A stretch of DNA of 47,644 nt from Bradyrhizobium sp. (lineage in GTDB: Bacteria; Pseudomonadota; Alphaproteobacteria; Rhizobiales; Xanthobacteraceae). Position 1 is the first letter of the stretch. Every line of letters starts with the position of its first letter. The stretch is from NCBI RefSeq assembly GCF_004799405.1, contig NZ_SSMW01000023.1, forward strand, positions 1 through 47,644, written 5' to 3'. This document shows, piece after piece, positions 18,674 to 27,655 of the stretch. The translations under genes were made by a program, and so were the position numbers. The notes beneath the pieces were generated by a model. It was given only the letters and a program-made list of their open reading frames with translations, made no database searches and was not told the DNA's origin.

Positions 18674-19717
18674 ATGACCAGATCGAAATCGCGCCGCGAA
18701 GTCCTGCTCGGCGCAGCAGCGCTGGCCGGCACGGCCTGCCTGCCTCGCAATGCATCGGCGCAATCGAAGGGCCGCATCGTCGTCGGCACCTGGGGCGGCG
18801 ACTACGCCCGCTTGCTCAACAAGAATATCGAGGTGCCGATCCTGATCAAGGACGGCTGGGAAGTGGTGCAGGATCAGGCCGGCGATCCCGAGCGGCGCTC
18901 CAAAATGATCGCCGAGCAGCGGCTGCCGCGGGGCACCTCGGACGTGCAGGGTCTATCGGCGCTCAATATGGCGCAGATGCAGGATGCCGGCACCGTGCTG
19001 ACGATCGATTACGGCAAGCTCAAGAATGCCGGCAATCTGCTGCCGTCGATGAAGTATCCCTACGGCGTCGGCCACATCTATTCGGGCAAGGTCGGCGTCT
19101 ACAATCCGAAGATGTTCACGACGGCGCCGGTCAGTTACAAGGACGTGTTCAATCCCGGGCACGGCAACAAGCTCGGCATCATCGACATCCAGTACCAGTA
19201 CACGCTGGTTTGCGCGACGCTTGCCGCCGGCGGCAAGGTCAACGATCTCGAGCCCGGCAAGAAACTGCTGCTGGAATGCAAGAACGCCGGCATGCGGATT
19301 TACCCCACCAACGAGGCGTTCGCGCAAGGACTGAAGGCGGAGGAATTCGGCGTCGGCGCGATGTGGAAGGCGCGTGTCGTTCAATGGCAGAACGCGGGCA
19401 TTTCCGTCAACGCCGTTGCGCCTGCGGAAGGAACGCTCGCCTACATCTCCGGTTTCGTCATCCCGAAGAACGCGCCCAACAAGGACGGCGCCTACGCCTA
19501 TCTCGACGCCATGCTCGACAAGAGCGCGCAGGAAGCCTTCGCCGTCGACATGGGTTACAATCCCACCGTCACCAACGCGGTGGTCGCGCCGGATCTCAAC
19601 AAGCGCATCGGGTTCACTCCCGACGAGATCAAGAAACTTGTCGATCTCGACTATGATTACATGAACAAGAACGACATCGCGCTCAAGGAATGGTGGGACA
19701 AGGTGCTGAAGAGCTGA
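18674..19717 (+). CDS. ABC transporter periplasmic substrate-binding protein
   Basis: A 347-residue solute receptor of the PotD-like family. The N-terminus has twin arginines followed by a hydrophobic core and an AxA site (SKSRREVLLGAAALAGTACL, then NASA before QSKGR), so it looks Tat- or Sec-exported. The mature start RIVVGTWGGDYARL is the characteristic family strand. The ATG has GGAGGTG seven bases upstream, the strongest ribosome site in this operon, as expected for the most abundant component. Ligands in the family include polyamines, opines and modified amino acids. The hydrolase genes nearby favour an amide- or peptide-like ligand, which is my inference. Confidence 0.93.
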   Translation: MTRSKSRREVLLGAAALAGTACLPRNASAQSKGRIVVGTWGGDYARLLNKNIEVPILIKDGWEVVQDQAGDPERRSKMIAEQRLPRGTSDVQGLSALNMAQMQDAGTVLTIDYGKLKNAGNLLPSMKYPYGVGHIYSGKVGVYNPKMFTTAPVSYKDVFNPGHGNKLGIIDIQYQYTLVCATLAAGGKVNDLEPGKKLLLECKNAGMRIYPTNEAFAQGLKAEEFGVGAMWKARVVQWQNAGISVNAVAPAEGTLAYISGFVIPKNAPNKDGAYAYLDAMLDKSAQEAFAVDMGYNPTVTNAVVAPDLNKRIGFTPDEIKKLVDLDYDYMNKNDIALKEWWDKVLKS

Positions 19718-19739
19718 GCGGCCAGTCGCGAAACCGCCG

Positions 19740-20624
19740 ATGGCCGCGACAGTTCCAGGGCAATTGCAGCCGGACGAGGCGCCTACGTCATTGCTCTCGG
19801 CCGCGGCGCTGGTCGGGCCGGCGACGGTGTTCGTGACCGTCGGCCTGCTGGCGCCGCTGGCGATCCTGTTGCGCTATAGCTTCAATACGCTCGACCCGCG
19901 GCGCATCATGGTGGAGACGTTCTCGCTCGACAATTACGTAAAATTTTTCGCCGATTCCTATTACACCGGCGTGCTGTGGACGACGTTGCGGGTGGCCGCC
20001 TTGTGTACCGTCACCTGCCTCGTGATGGGTTTTCCGCTCGCCTACGTGCTGGCGCGCACCCAGTCGCGGTTCAAGAATGTACTGATCATGCTGGTGGTAC
20101 TACCGTTGTTCGTCGGCAATGCCGTGCGCGCGGCCGGATGGATGACCCTGTTCGGTTCCAGGGGTTTCCTCAACGTGACCTTGATGCAGCTTGGCATCAT
20201 CACCGAGCCGCTGGAGATCATGTACACCGAGGGCGCCGTGGTTGCCGGCATCATTGCCGTCAATCTGCCCTACATGGTGCTGACGTTGCAGAGCGTGATC
20301 GAAGGCATCAACCGTAATGTCGAGGAAGCCGCCTTCAGTCTTGGCGCCGGGCCGATGACGATGTTTCGCCGCGTGCTGCTGCCGCTGTCGCTGCCCGGCA
20401 TCCTTGCCGGCACCATCCTGATCTTCATTCTCGGCATGAACGCCTATGCGACGCCCGTGCTGCTCGGCGGCCCCAAATTCAAGATGATGGGGCCGCTGGT
20501 CTACGGGCAGTTTCAACTCAACAATTGGCCGTTCGGCGCTTCCGTTGCGTTCATCCTGATGACCGCGACCCTGGGGCTGACGGCGACGGCAAATGTCCTG
20601 GTACAGCGCCGGTTCCGGCGGTGA
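19740..20624 (+). CDS. ABC transporter permease, PotB-like
   Basis: A 294-residue inner-membrane permease with about six helices. The EAA loop reads EEAAFSLGAGPMTMFRRVLLPL and is followed by GILAGTILIFILGMNAYATP, typical of PotB-like subunits that pair with PotC-like ones. It begins 22 bases after the binding-protein stop. The gene order of the importer (PotC-like, ATPase, receptor, PotB-like) is unusual, because the two permeases are separated, but all parts are present and in one direction. Confidence 0.92.
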   Translation: MAATVPGQLQPDEAPTSLLSAAALVGPATVFVTVGLLAPLAILLRYSFNTLDPRRIMVETFSLDNYVKFFADSYYTGVLWTTLRVAALCTVTCLVMGFPLAYVLARTQSRFKNVLIMLVVLPLFVGNAVRAAGWMTLFGSRGFLNVTLMQLGIITEPLEIMYTEGAVVAGIIAVNLPYMVLTLQSVIEGINRNVEEAAFSLGAGPMTMFRRVLLPLSLPGILAGTILIFILGMNAYATPVLLGGPKFKMMGPLVYGQFQLNNWPFGASVAFILMTATLGLTATANVLVQRRFRR

Positions 20625-20654
20625 CGATCGGATGACAATTAAAAGGGACTCGCG

Positions 20655-21872
20655 ATGACGGTTGGCGTTGGCGGATCGACGGCGGAGGCGGAACTCGTCG
20701 CCATGGAGAACATGCGCGGGGACGTGCCGCCGATCGGCGTCGATGAGCGGCTGCGGCGCATCGCCCGCGCCCAGGCGATCATGCGCGAGAAAGGCATCGA
20801 CGCGCTCTATCTCGATGTTTCCTCCAGCATGACCTATTTCACCGGATTGAAATTCCGTCGCACCGAACGCATGCACAGCGCGGTGCTGCCGGCGAGGGGC
20901 GAGATCGTTTATGTCTCGCCCGCCTTCGAGGTCGAGAAACTCAAGACCATGATCTCGTTCGGCGACAAGATCGCGGTCTGGGAGGAGGAGGAGGATCCTA
21001 CCGCGACCGTGACCGAGACCGTGCGCGCGCTCGGTTATCCCAGCGGCACGATCGCCGTCGACGAGGCGACGCCGTTTTTCACTTTCGACGGACTGCGCCG
21101 CGCCGGCAACGCCTACACCTTCATCAACTCGATCGACGTCACCGCCGGTTGCCGCATGATCAAGTCCGAGCACGAAATCGCGCTGATGCAGACCGCCAAG
21201 AACATCACGCTCGAAGCGCACAAGGCCGCCGCCCGCATCATGCGCGAAGGCATCACCACCACCGAAGTGCAGGCCTTCATCACTGCGGCGCACCGCAAGC
21301 TCGGTTCGGAAGGCGATCCGCCTTTCAACGCGGTGCTGTTCGGCGAGGCTTCGGCCTATCCGCATGGCGTGCCCTATCCGCAGACGCTCCGGGAAGGCGA
21401 CATGATCCTGATCGATACCGGCGCGCCGGTCGACGGCTATCTCTCCGACATCACGCGTTCCTACGTCTTCGGTGAGCCGACCAAACGCCAGCGCGAGGTC
21501 TGGAATCTGGAGAAGGCCGCGCAAGCCGCAGGCTTCGCGGCCGCCAAGCCGGGCAACCGCTGCGAGGATATCGACATTGCCGCCCGCGCGGTCATTAACG
21601 GCGGCGGGTTCGGGCCGGGCTATGCGACACCCGGCCTGCCGCACCGTACCGGCCACGGCATCGGGCTCGACGTGCACGAGTGGCCTTATCTGGTGAAGGG
21701 CGACAAGACCGTGCTGAAGCCCGGCATGACCTTTTCGAACGAGCCGACCATCTGCATCTACGGCGAATTCGGCGTCCGCCTCGAGGATCACATGATCATC
21801 ACCGAAACCGGCGCCCGCTGGTTCACCCAGCCGGCCTATTCGGTCGACGATCCCTTCGGTTTGGAGCGCTGA
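20655..21872 (+). CDS. M24 family metallopeptidase (Xaa-Pro peptidase/creatinase type)
   Basis: A 405-residue pita-bread hydrolase. An N-terminal creatinase-like domain (to ~residue 165) precedes the catalytic domain. The five dinuclear metal ligands can be assigned: Asp in ILIDTGA, Asp in SDITRSY, His in HRTGHGIGLDVHE, Glu in NEPTICI and Glu in RLEDHM. The family splits N-terminal residues before proline (prolidase, aminopeptidase P) or hydrolyses creatine. No signal peptide is seen. As the last gene of the importer operon it would act on the imported compound together with the two amidohydrolases. Which bond it cleaves is not determinable here. Confidence 0.92.
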   Translation: MTVGVGGSTAEAELVAMENMRGDVPPIGVDERLRRIARAQAIMREKGIDALYLDVSSSMTYFTGLKFRRTERMHSAVLPARGEIVYVSPAFEVEKLKTMISFGDKIAVWEEEEDPTATVTETVRALGYPSGTIAVDEATPFFTFDGLRRAGNAYTFINSIDVTAGCRMIKSEHEIALMQTAKNITLEAHKAAARIMREGITTTEVQAFITAAHRKLGSEGDPPFNAVLFGEASAYPHGVPYPQTLREGDMILIDTGAPVDGYLSDITRSYVFGEPTKRQREVWNLEKAAQAAGFAAAKPGNRCEDIDIAARAVINGGGFGPGYATPGLPHRTGHGIGLDVHEWPYLVKGDKTVLKPGMTFSNEPTICIYGEFGVRLEDHMIITETGARWFTQPAYSVDDPFGLER

Positions 21873-21915
21873 GGACGCGCGATACTTCAGCGCCAGGAGA
21901 TCCGGGCCTGAGAAC

Positions 21916-22977
21916 TCAGGTGGTCCTGAAGCGCAGCACGCCGTCGCTCTCCTCGGCGGTCAGGCGCCCCTCGACCAGCATGTAATTGACGTGGGCGATC
22001 AACTCGCCGGCGGCAAAGCCCATCTGGTGCACGTCCAGCACATGCTTGTGGAACACCACCGGCACCAGTTCCTTGGAGGTTTGCGGCGTTTCCCGGCAGG
22101 CGTCGGCGATCAACCGGCAGCGCTCCTCGTGATGATCGGCCAGTTGCTTGATGCGCGTTTTCATCCCGTAGAACGGCACGCCATGGCCGGGCAATACCAG
22201 GAGGTCATAGGGCAGCGTGGTGGTGAGGCTCGCCAATGAGGCCAGATATTCCCCCAGCGAATTCTGGTCGGGTTCGACCGCCCATACGCTGACATTGGGT
22301 GAAATCTTGCTCAGCACCTGATCGGCCGAAAGGAACAGCTTGTCGGCGGCGCAATACAGCATCACCTGGTCGAGCGCATGGCCGCCGCCGGTAATGACCT
22401 TGAAGCGCCGCGTCCCGATCGAGACTTCGTCGCCATGCGAGATGCGGCGATAGGCCGGCGGCAGGATGGAAACCCGTTTCAGATAATCCTGGCCGCGGCC
22501 GAGCAGTTTGTCGGTCAGGTTCTCGTCCATGCCATGACGCCGGAAGAACAGCCGCTGCGCGTTTCGCCGTTCCTCGGTGCCGCGGTTCTGATGGTAGACC
22601 GACTGCAGATATTCGACCTGCGACATATGAAGCGGACAGTTGAAGCGCTCGACGATCCAGCCGGCGAGGCCGACGTGATCGGGATGCGAATGGGTGACGA
22701 TCAGCCGGGTGATCTTCACATGCGCCAGCGGGCCCTCGAACAGCGCGGTCCAGGCCGCGATCGATTCCTCGTTGCCGAAGCCGGAATCCACCATGGTCCA
22801 GCCGTCGCCGTCGGCGAGCAGGTAGATGTTCACATGGTTGAGGCGGAATGGCAGCTTGAGGCGGACCCATAGCACGCCCGGCATCACCTCGACGACCTCA
22901 TTGGGGCCGGGATGATTTTCCCAAGGGTATCGCAGAGCCTCGACCGAGGACTGAACCGTGTCGGTTTTTGAATGCAT
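21916..22977 (-). CDS. MBL-fold metallo-hydrolase
   Basis: A 353-residue metallo-beta-lactamase-fold protein. Metal ligands are in THSHPDHVGLAGW (HxHxDH), the later GGGHALDQVMLY with its His, the Asp of LFLSADQVL and the His of VLPGHGVPF. The ~100-residue C-terminal extension fits a winged-helix-like tail of the LACTB2-type subgroup. Substrates range from thioesters to lactones; none is implied by the neighbours. It is convergent with the M24 peptidase (stop codons ~43 bases apart), and the chemoreceptor gene lies upstream in the same direction with a palindromic repeat between. Confidence 0.88.
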   Translation of the reverse strand: MHSKTDTVQSSVEALRYPWENHPGPNEVVEVMPGVLWVRLKLPFRLNHVNIYLLADGDGWTMVDSGFGNEESIAAWTALFEGPLAHVKITRLIVTHSHPDHVGLAGWIVERFNCPLHMSQVEYLQSVYHQNRGTEERRNAQRLFFRRHGMDENLTDKLLGRGQDYLKRVSILPPAYRRISHGDEVSIGTRRFKVITGGGHALDQVMLYCAADKLFLSADQVLSKISPNVSVWAVEPDQNSLGEYLASLASLTTTLPYDLLVLPGHGVPFYGMKTRIKQLADHHEERCRLIADACRETPQTSKELVPVVFHKHVLDVHQMGFAAGELIAHVNYMLVEGRLTAEESDGVLRFRTT

Positions 22978-23075
22978 GGTTTCGCGTCACAGTTTTCTGC
23001 TACCGGCTTAGCCGCACAATCGGGCTCGCGCCAGCCGAAAAAACGGATGCGGCTTTGGGCAAAACACATGGCGCC

Positions 23076-23115
23076 GTCATTCCGGGGCTGGTGCTTCGGA
23101 CCATCCCGGAATGAC
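23076..23115. repeat. Palindromic intergenic repeat
   Basis: GTCATTCCGGG (from 23076) is answered by CCCGGAATGAC ending at 23115, giving an 11-bp perfect stem around an ~18-base centre. It lies directly downstream of the chemoreceptor stop (minus strand). It resembles the dispersed GTCATTCCGGGG palindromes common between genes in Bradyrhizobium, which is recalled rather than searched. Confidence 0.7.
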
Positions 23116-23122
23116 CGATATC

Positions 23123-25267
23123 TCAGGCGGCCCGGATATTGGACAGGAACGAGTCGATTTCCGCGCGCAGCACGTCGGCTTCGCGGCGCAGTGCGCCCGA
23201 GGCGCTCAATACCTCGCCGGCGGCCGTTCCGGCCTCGGCTGAAGCTGTGCTGACGCCGACGATGTTGCTGGAAACCTCGGAAGTGCCTCCGGCAGCGTGC
23301 TGGATGTTGCGGGCGATCTCGCGCGTCGCCGCACCCTGCTCCTCGACCGCGGCCGCGATCGCGGTGGTCACTTCGTTGATCTCGCCGATGGTTCGGCCGA
23401 TGTTCCGGATGGCGCCGACCGCCGATGTGGTCACCAACTGCATGTTGGCGATTTGCGAGCGGATTTCATCGGTCGCTTTGGCGGTCTGGCTGGCGAGGCT
23501 CTTCACCTCGGATGCGACCACCGCAAATCCGCGGCCGGCCTCGCCGGCGCGCGCGGCTTCGATGGTGGCGTTGAGCGCGAGCAGATTGGTCTGCGAAGCG
23601 ATGGTCTGAATCAGGTCGACCACGACGCTGATGCGGCCGGCATTTTCGGCGAGCCCCTGCATGGTCGCGTCGGTCTGGCCGGCTTCTTCGACAGCCTTGC
23701 GGGCAATTTGCGCCGAATTGGTCACCTGGCGGCCGATTTCCGTGATCGACGATGTCAGTTCCTCGGTACCGGACGATACGGTCTGGACATTGACCGAAGT
23801 TTCCTCGGCGGCGGATGCTACCGCACCGACCAGGGTGCTGGATTGATCGGCGGTCATTGACATGTTTTGCGCCGTGACCTGCATGGAACCGGCCGATGCC
23901 TGCAGGCTGTCGAGCGCGGCGCGCACGGTTGTCTCGAATTCGACGATCCGGGCCTCCATGCGGGTGGCCCGTTCGGCCTTGGCGATGCGATCCCTGTCCT
24001 GCTCGCTGCCCAGCGCGCGGGCCTCGATCATGCTTTCGCGGAAAATCTCCAGCGAGCTCGCCATCGAGGCGATCTCGTCGCGCTGGTTGCTGCGATAAAT
24101 TTCCGATTCAAGGTCACCGTCGGACAGAAGCTGCATCGAGCGTTGCAGATTGCCAATTCGCCGCAGGATGTTGCGGCCGACATAGAGCCAGACGAATAGC
24201 GCGGATGCGACCAGGGTAAGGCCGCCAAGCGCCAGCATGATCGCAGTCGCCAGCGAAATTTCCCTGCGCGCCTGCCAGGTCGATGCGTCGGTATTGGTCT
24301 GCACGCCGGTCACCAGCTGTTCGACGCTATCGCCGAGGTTGGCATTGAGCCTGGCGGTCTGTTCGAGAATGACCCGGCCGCGATCGTCGGCGTCGAGTTC
24401 CTTGCGGCGGATGTTGAAAACGCCGGATTCACTTTCGCCCAGCGCCAGCAATTTCAGGGCGGCGTCTCGCAGCGCCATGGTTCCGTTGTTTTTGGGCAGC
24501 AGGTCGAGGTTGGTCCTGACACGCGCCTGGGTGACCTTAAATTCCTGTTCGATCGTTCCGAGCGTGTCGGCGCTGTTGGCCGAGAGCGCGGCGGCCATGT
24601 TGGATGCCATCAGATTGCTGCTGGCGATGACATTGCCGAGCTGGTCGACCGTCCGCGCCGCCTGCACGGCGTCGTCCTGGGACAGGCTGGCGGATCCGAA
24701 GATGGCGTTGATGCGGGTCTGGGCGTCCATCATCGCGGGACTGGCGGCGGCGACGAAGCTTGCCTGCGCCTTGCGCAAGGCATCGTATTGCTTCTGATGC
24801 AGGCCGGCCGCCTCGATCCGCTCGCGGGCCGCGGTACCGAGACCTTTGATCGCGTCGTCGATGTTTTGGATCGTCTGGCTGAGGGCGGTGACCACGGCCT
24901 TGTCAGCGCCGAGTTCGATGATCTCGCCAAGCTTCTCGCTGGCGACTTCCTGGGTTTGCTTTATTTTCGCGGAGCGCTCGTTCAGCGTCTCCTCGCTTCG
25001 CGACGCCAGCAGCGCCGGTCCCTGGCTGGCAAGACTGGCGCTCTGGGCCGCCAATTGCAGGCTGGCCGCAAGACGGGGAATGTCCCGCCCGCTCAGATCC
25101 ATCATGGTGCCGCCGAGATGTCCCAGCACCATGCCGGCGCCAGCGCTGATGGCGATAGCCATGCCCGCGATGACGGCGAAGGCGGCAAACAGGCTGCCCC
25201 TGACGCCCCATTGTGGACGCCAAAAGCCGAGCCGCCCGGATTTGCCAGTGGTGGATCGTAACGCCAT
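23123..25267 (-). CDS. Methyl-accepting chemotaxis protein
   Basis: A 714-residue inner-membrane chemoreceptor. The first membrane helix spans ~residues 25-47, followed by a long helical periplasmic sensor domain (~50-340), a second helix ([20 protein letters not shown]) and a HAMP domain (~365-420). The cytoplasmic signalling domain carries the highly conserved hairpin tip ([20 protein letters not shown], then [13 protein letters not shown]). It signals to CheA/CheW to control flagellar rotation. The ligand is unknown. The periplasmic part is helical, in the manner of four-helix-bundle sensors. No chemotaxis genes are next to it. Confidence 0.93.
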   Translation of the reverse strand: MALRSTTGKSGRLGFWRPQWGVRGSLFAAFAVIAGMAIAISAGAGMVLGHLGGTMMDLSGRDIPRLAASLQLAAQSASLASQGPALLASRSEETLNERSAKIKQTQEVASEKLGEIIELGADKAVVTALSQTIQNIDDAIKGLGTAARERIEAAGLHQKQYDALRKAQASFVAAASPAMMDAQTRINAIFGSASLSQDDAVQAARTVDQLGNVIASSNLMASNMAAALSANSADTLGTIEQEFKVTQARVRTNLDLLPKNNGTMALRDAALKLLALGESESGVFNIRRKELDADDRGRVILEQTARLNANLGDSVEQLVTGVQTNTDASTWQARREISLATAIMLALGGLTLVASALFVWLYVGRNILRRIGNLQRSMQLLSDGDLESEIYRSNQRDEIASMASSLEIFRESMIEARALGSEQDRDRIAKAERATRMEARIVEFETTVRAALDSLQASAGSMQVTAQNMSMTADQSSTLVGAVASAAEETSVNVQTVSSGTEELTSSITEIGRQVTNSAQIARKAVEEAGQTDATMQGLAENAGRISVVVDLIQTIASQTNLLALNATIEAARAGEAGRGFAVVASEVKSLASQTAKATDEIRSQIANMQLVTTSAVGAIRNIGRTIGEINEVTTAIAAAVEEQGAATREIARNIQHAAGGTSEVSSNIVGVSTASAEAGTAAGEVLSASGALRREADVLRAEIDSFLSNIRAA

Positions 25268-25394
25268 GCTGCTGCCCCGGGGCCCGCATTCATCCCTGCG
25301 ATGAATCTTGGATGAATCGCCGGGGCAGTATCGGGTTACAGGGTTAACAAAATCGGGAAAACTGGCGGAATCTGGCCGATTTTTGCGACCTGAA

Positions 25395-25424
25395 ACAAAA
25401 AGGCCGGCGCGAAGCCGGCCTTTC
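25395..25424 (-). terminator. Rho-independent terminator of the outer-membrane protein gene
   Basis: Read on the minus strand, a perfect 9-bp GC-rich stem (AAGGCCGGC against GCCGGCCTT) with a 5-base loop runs directly into TTTTTGTTT. It lies about 25 bases beyond the stop of the barrel-protein gene at 25447, the expected place and direction. Confidence 0.88.
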
Positions 25425-25446
25425 CGAATCTTGTCAAAACGGGGGA

Positions 25447-26178
25447 TCAGTACCTCGCAACCAGCGGGCTGCCCCAGTTGAAGCGATAATTGACGCCCGC
25501 CTTCACGGTTTGGTCTTCGGTAAGGAAGCTGCCGACCGGAATGAGAGGGGTGGGAGCAGTGAACCGGCTGCGGCCGAAGTCATAATATTGATACTCGACC
25601 TTGGCCGACCAGCTCGGCGCGAACATGTATTCGACGCCGGCGCCGACGGTGTAACCGTTGCTGTGGCCGCTATCCAGCGCGAACGCGGCTGGCACACCGC
25701 CGAGCGTCAGGCTGTCGTTGTTGTCGGAGTAGGCATAGCCGCCCTTGACGTAGAGCAGCCCCGCGCCCCAGGTGTAGCCGATGCGGCCGGTTACCGAGGC
25801 GAGCGCGCGCTGGTTGTTGTTGTAGAAGTAGCCGCCGGGAAGTGCGGTGCTGCCGTTATTGCCAAGCCAGCTGTACTGGCCTTCGATCCCGGCCACCCAG
25901 CTCGGCGCGAACTGGTAATCGGCGCCGGCCTGCACGCCGCCGAGCAATCGGCTGTCATTGTTGCTGAGCCCAAAGCCGCCGAAGTTGTCGTTGCCGCCAA
26001 AGGCGCCGCCGACGTGGCCGCCGACATAGAAGCCGGTCCAGTTGTAGATCGGCGCGACATAGGCCGGAGGAGCCTTGGCGTAGGGGTTGTAGGTGCGGGC
26101 GCCGAGGTCGGCTGCAAGTGCTGGCACGGTCGCGCCGAGAGCGACGAGGGCCACAGGTGCGAACAGGAACTTCTTCAT
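25447..26178 (-). CDS. Omp31/Omp25-like outer-membrane beta-barrel protein
   Basis: A 243-residue outer-membrane protein. A Sec signal peptide ([21 protein letters not shown], cleavage before ADLG) precedes a linker, then the family opening [18 protein letters not shown]. Alternating beta-strand patterns follow ([61 protein letters not shown]). Most such proteins end in an aromatic residue recognised by BamA; here the last residue is Tyr. It probably forms an eight-strand barrel with a structural role. GGAG stands 8 bases before the ATG, and a strong terminator follows, so it is a single-gene transcript and likely well expressed. Confidence 0.92.
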   Translation of the reverse strand: MKKFLFAPVALVALGATVPALAADLGARTYNPYAKAPPAYVAPIYNWTGFYVGGHVGGAFGGNDNFGGFGLSNNDSRLLGGVQAGADYQFAPSWVAGIEGQYSWLGNNGSTALPGGYFYNNNQRALASVTGRIGYTWGAGLLYVKGGYAYSDNNDSLTLGGVPAAFALDSGHSNGYTVGAGVEYMFAPSWSAKVEYQYYDFGRSRFTAPTPLIPVGSFLTEDQTVKAGVNYRFNWGSPLVARY

Positions 26179-26534
26179 TGGTTTGTCTCCAGGAGATCGG
26201 TTTAGATGAGCCGCGCGCCGGCTCCGTCCATGGAGGCCAGATAGACAGCTTTTTTCTAAAATGCTGTCACTTCCGGATCACAGCGGGGAATAACCCAACC
26301 TATTGGGAAACAACTGCTTTTTGTGCTTAATGAAGTCCTAATCAAAGCCTAAGGAAGCCTTAATTTTTTCAAGCTGCAACGCGCAAGGATCGTTTCGGCT
26401 GCCGCTGGATCTGCGAACCATTGGCGCCGCCGTTGCCGCGATGTTCCAGCCGCGGCTTAGGGTTCGTGCACCCACCACTCATACGTCGACGCCGCCGTCT
26501 TTTGACGCTCGTTTGGCATGCGTTTTTTCGAAAG
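26179..26534. other. AT-richer intergenic region upstream of the barrel-protein gene
   Basis: About 356 bases without a supportable gene. The part next to the barrel-protein gene (about 26240-26380) is clearly richer in A and T than its surroundings and should hold that gene's promoter on the minus strand. I cannot fix the -35 and -10 boxes. The remaining part (26380-26534) shows nothing recognisable. Confidence 0.5.
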
Positions 26535-27389
26535 TCATCCCGAAACAAGATGCTCCTGATAAAATTGCCTCAAAGTGCCTTTGCTCAACATCTTGAAAAT
26601 CACGTTGTGGCCGGTGACCTGAATTGGTACGCGCGTGACAGGAAACATGGTCGCGAGATGGTCGACCGCTCTTCGGTCTTCCTCCTTCATCCCGTAGACG
26701 CAAACGAATTTTGCCGCATCGGACGCCTTGCAAGCACACAGAAGATCGAAAGCCGGCATCGCCGAGTCCGCAACGAGCCGCTGGACATGCCAGGGAAATC
26801 TGCCGCCAACCGAGATGGACTTGGTGTCGAGCAGCAGGCCGGAACGCAACGCAACGAAACCTCCCATGCTGGTTCCGTAGCAACATACGTTCTTGTAGGT
26901 ACCAAGGTTAAAATCCTTGCCCAATCTGGTAACAAGCTGGAAAAAATCCGATGCATATTCTCCACATCCCCCGGCAAAGTGATTGCGGCCCGGATCATTC
27001 AGGATCACGACGTCGACCTCTTTGCACGGGAGGAGCTGCAGGAAAACGCCGGTTGGTATCATGAGCCGGTGGGCTCTGCCGCAGAACGCGAGAACAATGC
27101 ACTTTTTGGCACGCTCGACATCCGGATCGTGAAACAGGGTCACGTCGGGCGTGATCGGTTTGCGCACATAGCGGGCGGGTGCTTCCTTCGCCAACAATTG
27201 CGAAAGCAGAAGGTTTTGCATATCAGCCCGCGCATCGGCGAACCGCTCGCAGAAAGTTTCAGTGACCAGTTGAAATTCCAGGGGCGTCAGGCACTGCTCG
27301 GCGTCCCATAGCGCACGCTGTCTCCGTGCAATCGATTGGTTCCCGACCGCAAAGAGAGACTCAAGTCTGGAAAGGGTCTCGAAAATCAC
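26535..27389 (-). CDS. Alpha/beta hydrolase, thioesterase/peptidase-like
   Basis: A 284-residue protein with the nucleophile elbow YGTSMGG (Ser174) after a strand KNVCCYG, and a late His in VTGHNVIF that could complete the triad. An Asp/Glu partner is plausible in VYGMKEEDRR. There is no signal peptide. It starts with a GTG whose bases overlap the stop of the acyl carrier protein gene (GTGA), so the two are translationally coupled. A natural reading is a thioesterase or acyltransferase that releases the product from the carrier protein; this is inference from gene order. Base composition is less GC-rich than the genes on either side. I do not recognise a closer family. Confidence 0.75.
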   Translation of the reverse strand: MIFETLSRLESLFAVGNQSIARRQRALWDAEQCLTPLEFQLVTETFCERFADARADMQNLLLSQLLAKEAPARYVRKPITPDVTLFHDPDVERAKKCIVLAFCGRAHRLMIPTGVFLQLLPCKEVDVVILNDPGRNHFAGGCGEYASDFFQLVTRLGKDFNLGTYKNVCCYGTSMGGFVALRSGLLLDTKSISVGGRFPWHVQRLVADSAMPAFDLLCACKASDAAKFVCVYGMKEEDRRAVDHLATMFPVTRVPIQVTGHNVIFKMLSKGTLRQFYQEHLVSG

Positions 27390-27655
27390 GCGGCGGTTGC
27401 CCTCCGGAGGATATGTTCGGCGAGCTTGTTGATCGAGTCATGGATCGCCAGGTCCGCTGGATCGATATCGATACCGACGTCGTCCTCAAGCGCCATGCAA
27501 CACTCGACCGCGGCAAGACTGTCGAGCTCCAGTTCGGCGAAAGTGACATCGACGGCTGGATCGTGGAGCGTGCCGCTCAGTTTCGGATTGTTGAAGACGT
27601 TGATCGCGACATCAAGCGCCCGCAGAACTTTTTGGCGAGCTTCCGCCGAGGTCAT
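27386..27655 (-). CDS. Acyl carrier protein
   Basis: An 89-residue carrier protein. The phosphopantetheine attachment motif is ELDSLAAV with Ser46, at the start of helix 2 as in ACPs, and acidic residues cluster around it (ALEDDVGIDIDPADL). Its ATG overlaps the stop of the P450 gene (ATGA) and its own stop overlaps the hydrolase start, so three genes are joined in one unit. A longer start at 27688 would lie deep in the P450 gene and is unlikely. It presumably carries the acyl or amino-acyl substrate for the P450. No ketosynthase, adenylation enzyme or phosphopantetheinyl transferase is nearby. Confidence 0.88.
   Translation of the reverse strand: MTSAEARQKVLRALDVAINVFNNPKLSGTLHDPAVDVTFAELELDSLAAVECCMALEDDVGIDIDPADLAIHDSINKLAEHILRRATAA

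Noticed and set aside
20100..21791. A 563-codon open frame on the minus strand opposite the permease and M24 peptidase genes.
   Set aside because: It crosses two well-supported genes and their junction and has the composition of an antisense frame.
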